Assembly: GCA_937139405.1 (NCBI GenBank)
Contig: CAKZPV010000020.1
Coordinates: forward strand, 1-64,000
Source: an uncultured Nitrospirota bacterium
Lineage (GTDB): Bacteria; Nitrospirota; Nitrospiria; Nitrospirales; UBA8639
Length of the DNA: 64,000 nucleotides
Reading direction: 5' to 3'
The notes below the pieces were generated by a model, which was given only the letters and a program-made list of their open reading frames with translations, did no database searches and was not told the origin of the DNA. The translations under genes were made by a program, and so were the position numbers. Positions 59,621-64,000 of the stretch are shown here, piece after piece; position 1 is the stretch's first letter; every line of letters begins with the position of its first letter.

Positions 59621-62482
59621 TTAATGAGCGTCGTCCCAGGATGGGCCGTGGCCGACATCGACGGTGAGTGGAACAGATAATTGAAGGGCTGGGAGGGTAG
59701 CCGATTCCATGACCTGTCGTATGACCTGGGATGTGTCTTTTAATGCCGATTCTTGGACTTCAAAAAGTAATTCATCGTGCACGGTCAACAACATGAAGGC
59801 TTGGCCTGATAAGCCATGTTCTTCTAGAGCTTTCGGTACGCGGATCATGGCGCGTTTTAAGATGTCGGCTGCAGTTCCCTGAAGAGGAGCATTGATTGCC
59901 GCGCGTTCGGAAAAATTTCGTCGTGCTGGATTTTTGTCGTGAATGGCCGGAACGTGGCATCGACGCCCAAATAAGGTTTGGACATATCCATGTTCACGAC
60001 AAAATTGTTTTGTGCATTTCATGTAGTCTTGAATCCCAGGATACTGTTCAAAGTAGGTTTTGATATAGGACGCCGCTTCAGATTGTTCGACGCCTAATTG
60101 TCTGGCTAAGCCAAATGCGCTGATGCCATAGATAATGCCGAAGTTAATGGCCTTCGCCTTACGTCGAACTCCCGAATCCATGTTCTCCAAGGGAATCCCG
60201 AAGACCTGACTGGCCGTAAGGGCATGAATATCTTGTCCTTCTAAAAATGCCTGTTTCAAGACGGGAATATCCGCGACATGGGCTAAGAGGCGTAATTCGA
60301 TCTGTGAATAATCCAAAGACAACAGTTGAGACCCTGGTTCGGCCACAAACGCACGGCGAATTTTCCGGCCTTCTTCAGTGCGAATAGGAATATTTTGAAG
60401 ATTGGGATCGGTTGAGGACAATCTTCCCGTCGCGGCCGATGCCATGGCATAGGAGGTATGCACACGATTGGTGTGCGAATTAATTTGATGAATGAGTGCT
60501 TCAGCATAGGTGCTACGGAGCTTGTCCAAATGCCGCCACTCCAAGATTATCTCCGGTAGTTCATGGCCTTGTGCGGCCAAGGATTCTAAGACATCGGCTC
60601 CGGTCGCGTAGCTCCCAGCTTTGCTTTTTTTGCCGCCTTCCATCTGAAGATCCTCAAAGAGGACTTCCCCTAGTTGTTTCGGCGAACCCACATTGAACGT
60701 TTTTCCTGCGAGACGGTGAATGTCTTGTTCCAAGGTCATGAGCCGCTGTGAGAATTCTTGCGAAACTTGTTTGAGCTTTCCCATGTCGGCTTTAATACCT
60801 TTTTGTTCCATGGCTGCCAGTACTGGAATCAAAGGACGTTCGAGCGTTTCATAGGCCGTGGTTAAATGTTCTTCTCTGAGGCGTGGCTTGAGAGCCTGAT
60901 GGAGGAGCAAGGTGACTTCCGCGTCTTCTGCGGCGTAATCCAAGGCTTTCTCCAATGGAACCCGGTCAAAGGTGACTTGGGATTTGCCCGTGCCAGTGAC
61001 CTCTTTATATTTGATGGTGGTGTATCCTAGGTATAGATCAGCAAGGTCGTCCATGCCATGACCATGCTTGCCGCCTTCTAAGACATAAGACAGGAGCATT
61101 GTGTCATCGACCGGCGAAACCGAGAGGCCATAGCGGGCCAAGACGACCATGTCGTATTTGATGTTGTGGCCGATTTTCAGAATGCTTGGATCTGTGAGAA
61201 CCGGCCTGAGCATATCTAGCACGGTTTGAAGTGGGATTTGCTGAGGTCTTTCAGAGTCGGCATTGGATTGTTCCAATAAGTCCATAGAAGTTGTTGTTCC
61301 AGGTGCGACATGCCCCACAGGAATATAACAGGCGTTTCCTTTTTCAATGCAGAGCGAGATCCCAACCAGTTCCGCCCGTGTTTGGTCCAAGGAAGTTGTT
61401 TCCGTATCAACGGCCACGAGTCCTTGTCGGAGTGCTTTATCGACCCAGGCTTGCAAGGCTTCGACAGTTTGCACTAATTCGTAGTGCGGTTGGGAGATTG
61501 TTGGAAGACTCGAAGGGCTTGTTTTCTCCGAACTCATAGAGGAGGAGGGACGAGGTACTGGTGTGTCCGATGAGATAGAAGATGGTATTTTCTGAGTCCG
61601 ACTTTGGATGCGAGCAAGGATTGTTTTGAACCCTTGTTCCGTTAAAAATTTTTCTAAATGAACAAGGTCGGGTTCGCGTCGTCCTAGTCGGCTCAGAGGA
61701 ATTGTCAGTGGGACGTCATTTCGCAAGCGTACGAGTTCTCGCGAAAGTCTAGCCTTGTCAGCATGTTCGATGAGATTTTCACGCCGCTTGTTTTGCTTAA
61801 TCTCTGAGGCCCGTGCAAGGAGCGTATCTAAGTCACCGTATTCCTGAATCAATTGTGCGGCGGTTTTGACCCCGATGCCAGGGACTCCTGGTACATTATC
61901 GGTCGAATCACCGGCTAGTGATTGCACGTCCACGACTTTTTCTGGGTAGACGCCAAATTTTTCTTGAACTTGTTCAGGACCGATCCGGCGATTTTTGAAG
62001 GAATCGAACATAGTGACTCGTTCTGTGACCAGCTGCATCAAATCTTTATCTGAGGACACAATGGTAACCTCGGCTCCCTCGTTTATCGCTTCCTTGGTGT
62101 AAGTAGCGATGAGGTCGTCGGCTTCAAATCCACTCAACTCGATACAATCCAAGTTGAATGCTTGCGTGGCTTCTCTCACCAGGGCAAATTGAGGCACTAA
62201 CTCGTCTGGAGGTTCGGTGCGATTAGCCTTATATGATGGGTCGATGTCATTGCGAAACGTTTTGCGAGCGGTATCGAAAATAATGGCGATATGGTCGGGC
62301 TTCATATCATCCAGTAACTTCATGAGCATGGTGATAAAGCCATAGACGGCATTCACTGGCGTTCCGTCAGGACGGGTGAGGATTTGAATACCGTGGAAGG
62401 CACGAAAGATGAAGCCAGATGCGTCAACTAACACTACGTGATGAATGGGTAAATGGGAAGGAAGATCGATCGGAGCTGTCAT
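59621..62482 (-). CDS. polA: DNA polymerase I
   Basis: 953 residues with all three activities. 5'-nuclease domain (about 15-300) with LVDASGFIFRAFHGI and AGDSTDNVPGVPGIG. 3'-5' exonuclease (about 325-510) keeps VAVDTETTSLD with the metal-binding Asp and Glu, so proofreading is likely. Polymerase domain has LSLDYSQIELRLLAH, RRKAKAINFGIIYGISAFGL and LLTVHDELLFEV. It fills gaps in repair and removes RNA primers. ATG at 62482. Confidence 0.98.
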   Translation of the reverse strand: MTAPIDLPSHLPIHHVVLVDASGFIFRAFHGIQILTRPDGTPVNAVYGFITMLMKLLDDMKPDHIAIIFDTARKTFRNDIDPSYKANRTEPPDELVPQFALVREATQAFNLDCIELSGFEADDLIATYTKEAINEGAEVTIVSSDKDLMQLVTERVTMFDSFKNRRIGPEQVQEKFGVYPEKVVDVQSLAGDSTDNVPGVPGIGVKTAAQLIQEYGDLDTLLARASEIKQNKRRENLIEHADKARLSRELVRLRNDVPLTIPLSRLGRREPDLVHLEKFLTEQGFKTILARIQSRTQKIPSSISSDTPVPRPSSSMSSEKTSPSSLPTISQPHYELVQTVEALQAWVDKALRQGLVAVDTETTSLDQTRAELVGISLCIEKGNACYIPVGHVAPGTTTSMDLLEQSNADSERPQQIPLQTVLDMLRPVLTDPSILKIGHNIKYDMVVLARYGLSVSPVDDTMLLSYVLEGGKHGHGMDDLADLYLGYTTIKYKEVTGTGKSQVTFDRVPLEKALDYAAEDAEVTLLLHQALKPRLREEHLTTAYETLERPLIPVLAAMEQKGIKADMGKLKQVSQEFSQRLMTLEQDIHRLAGKTFNVGSPKQLGEVLFEDLQMEGGKKSKAGSYATGADVLESLAAQGHELPEIILEWRHLDKLRSTYAEALIHQINSHTNRVHTSYAMASAATGRLSSTDPNLQNIPIRTEEGRKIRRAFVAEPGSQLLSLDYSQIELRLLAHVADIPVLKQAFLEGQDIHALTASQVFGIPLENMDSGVRRKAKAINFGIIYGISAFGLARQLGVEQSEAASYIKTYFEQYPGIQDYMKCTKQFCREHGYVQTLFGRRCHVPAIHDKNPARRNFSERAAINAPLQGTAADILKRAMIRVPKALEEHGLSGQAFMLLTVHDELLFEVQESALKDTSQVIRQVMESATLPALQLSVPLTVDVGHGPSWDDAH

Positions 62483-62540
62483 AGTGAATCTTTTGAGAAA
62501 TGAATCAAGAGGGGAAAGATACCTGATAGGGAACGCCGTG

Positions 62541-62571
62541 TCGACAGGTCTTTAATGCTCGTTCCTATAAT
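62541..62571 (+). promoter_or_regulatory. candidate promoter of the AsmA-family gene
   Basis: TCGACA (62541-62546; five of six) and a perfect TATAAT (62566-62571) with a 19-base spacer, about 53 bases upstream of the leader end. Confidence 0.4.
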
Positions 62572-62630
62572 AAGAATTCGGCATGCTAGAATAGCGAATC
62601 CCTCGTTATTTATAGTAGGAATCCATTGTC

Positions 62631-64000
62631 ATGAGGAAATTTATGATCGTTGTTGCCATTGTCTTAGTGCTCTTGGCTCTCATTATTCTTTCGCTGCCAT
62701 TTTTACTTGATCTGAATCGGTATCGAGACCAGTATTTGCCAATTTTGGAGCAAGCGCTTGATCGCCATATTGAAGTTGAAGACGTTCGATTGACTCTTTT
62801 TCCAACATTAGGAGTTCAGTTACGCGAAGTAGCTATTGCTGATGACCCTGCCTTCACCTCCAAGCCCTTTCTGATGGTTCCTTCCGTGCAGGTGGTTGTA
62901 GAGTGGAGGCCCCTGCTGCAAAGACGAATTGAAGTTCAAAGGATATTGGTTGAACGTCCAATTGTGCAGGTCATTCGGTCAATAAAGGGTGACCTCAATA
63001 TTTCGACGATGGGGAAAATTCCGACTTCTGGTCAGGTCGCCAGCAAAAGCGCTGACCCCAAGGACTCAGTTTCTCCTTTGTTGGGGGTCTTGGCGGTGAA
63101 GCAGTTTTCTGTGATTGGCGGAACCCTGCAGTTTGAAGATCGTATGCCCCTACATCCAAAGAGGTATCAAATTGAAAATATGACATTGAACACAGAATCG
63201 GTAGGAATTGGGAAAACTGCTCAGGTTCGGATACATGGCATGGTGATGCCTTATCAGATTCCGTTTGATGTTAAGGGGCGATTTGGTCCTGTTCAAGAAA
63301 ACTTGGATATCTCAGAGCTTGCCATAGATGGTCTCGTCGGTAAGGTGGCAGTGACGGCAAAGGGGAAAATGGTTGATGGACAACTGACAGCAGATGTCCA
63401 GATTCCAAAGGCTTCCACAGAGGATATTCCAATAGAACTTGGGTTGAACAAACCAGTAAGGCTCTCTCAATTGCAGGCCCATGTCGTGGCTTCAATATTT
63501 TCCAAGGGACCCCGGGTCCTCTCTCACGAAGTTCTTGTTGATCCTCTTCGAATGAATCTTCATGTTGGTCAATCCATCATCCATGTAACTGGAAAAGGTT
63601 CTCCTTCGCGGTTTTCGCTGGTTGGCGATTCTCCCACATTCCTTTCGCAAGATTTTCCTGTTTTTCTTCCCGTTCAACGCCCTTTTGCTTTAGAACAACT
63701 TGAATTTGCAGCAGAGATTCAAGGGGAGACATTGGAGGTCCAATCCTTCAAGGCTAAGGCGTTTGATGGAACATTGAGCGCAAAAGGGGTTCTAGGAATA
63801 GTGAATCTTCCTCTGACTTTTTCGACGCAGGGTGCGTTCAGCAACTTTTCAACTGAGAAGCTTATGAAGACCATGAGGCCGTCTTCACTCAGTATGACTG
63901 GAGTTGGGGAATTGAAGTGGAAGGTGAGCGGAATCGTTCCATCTTTGGCCCGTCCAGAATTTGATGGTCCTCTCCACTTGACCATTCGTGATGGCGCAAT
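62631..64000 (+). CDS. AsmA family protein (runs off window)
   Basis: 456 complete codons read from the ATG at 62631 to the edge without a stop. An N-terminal helix (MIVVAIVLVLLALIILSLPF) anchors it, followed by LLDLNRYRDQYLPILEQALD, the AsmA start, then RHIEVEDVRLTLFPTLGVQL. Beyond, beta-rich repeats (GGTLQFEDRMP, ALEQLEFAAEIQGETLEVQS, STQGAFSNFSTEKLMKTMRP) follow the AsmA/TamB-like bridge pattern. These proteins span the envelope and affect lipid transfer to the outer membrane. TAGGA lies upstream. Confidence 0.92.
   Translation, partial: MRKFMIVVAIVLVLLALIILSLPFLLDLNRYRDQYLPILEQALDRHIEVEDVRLTLFPTLGVQLREVAIADDPAFTSKPFLMVPSVQVVVEWRPLLQRRIEVQRILVERPIVQVIRSIKGDLNISTMGKIPTSGQVASKSADPKDSVSPLLGVLAVKQFSVIGGTLQFEDRMPLHPKRYQIENMTLNTESVGIGKTAQVRIHGMVMPYQIPFDVKGRFGPVQENLDISELAIDGLVGKVAVTAKGKMVDGQLTADVQIPKASTEDIPIELGLNKPVRLSQLQAHVVASIFSKGPRVLSHEVLVDPLRMNLHVGQSIIHVTGKGSPSRFSLVGDSPTFLSQDFPVFLPVQRPFALEQLEFAAEIQGETLEVQSFKAKAFDGTLSAKGVLGIVNLPLTFSTQGAFSNFSTEKLMKTMRPSSLSMTGVGELKWKVSGIVPSLARPEFDGPLHLTIRDGA

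Noticed and set aside
1-64000. CRISPR array, prophage or insertion sequence
   Set aside because: No regularly spaced repeats, transposase, integrase or phage structural genes seen on either strand.

Overview
The window comes from a Gram-negative bacterium with a base composition somewhat below 50% GC by eye. Envelope genes (LolA-like protein, MMPL exporter, beta-barrel protein, NagZ, TatA, several lipoproteins) show an outer membrane. The operon pairing a universal-stress/zinc-ribbon/PCP_red protein with a radical SAM/SPASM/PCP_red protein, and the general gene mix, make me think of Nitrospirota (Nitrospira-like). That assignment is inference; no rRNA or taxonomic marker was tested.

Layout. 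1-1455: two adjacent acyl-lipid desaturases, the first cut by the window edge. 1800-4462: ahcY and metK of the methyl cycle. 5082-9083: a tightly overlapped three-gene operon (double-USP/zinc-ribbon/PCP_red protein, radical SAM/SPASM protein, CopD-like membrane protein). 9188-16348: a periplasmic NTF2-like protein, a small exported protein, der, an M20 dipeptidase, an M50 site-2-type protease and an HTH-metallo-beta-lactamase fusion.

16641-31253 is the most interesting region: a complete-looking aryl-polyene pigment locus of xanthomonadin type. A plus-strand arm (flavin halogenase-like enzyme, chorismatase, small lipoprotein) should make and possibly halogenate a hydroxybenzoate starter. A twelve-gene minus-strand operon, mostly with overlapping ends, encodes ACP, aryl/acyl ligase, two hot-dog dehydratases, acyltransferase, LolA-like protein, MMPL exporter, a second halogenase-like flavoprotein, ketosynthase, chain-length-factor-like half ketosynthase, ketoreductase and glycosyltransferase. 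These would activate the aryl acid, extend it to a conjugated polyene, esterify it to a lipid or sugar carrier and move it to the outer membrane. The two arms converge on one hairpin terminator, and a promoter with a perfect -35 box lies just upstream of the ACP.

31591-50454 holds a B12-type radical SAM enzyme, a beta-barrel protein, methyltransferases, exported proteins of known domain families (DUF4105, DUF3015), a CheY-like receiver, a TatA with a duplicated amphipathic helix, a PuuD-like amidotransferase without a normal start codon, a PsiE-like protein, a protein with two desulforedoxin-like repeats, nagZ, pepA, queE and a HAD phosphatase. 50521-50858 has tRNA-Leu(GAG) under a near-consensus promoter, followed by a second copy of its 3' end: an apparent integration scar. 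50989-64000 carries a TPR protein with a membrane-anchored sigma-54 activator, a Tat-type MsrB, a ribosome hibernation factor, a phosphohexomutase, xth, polA and the start of an AsmA-family gene.
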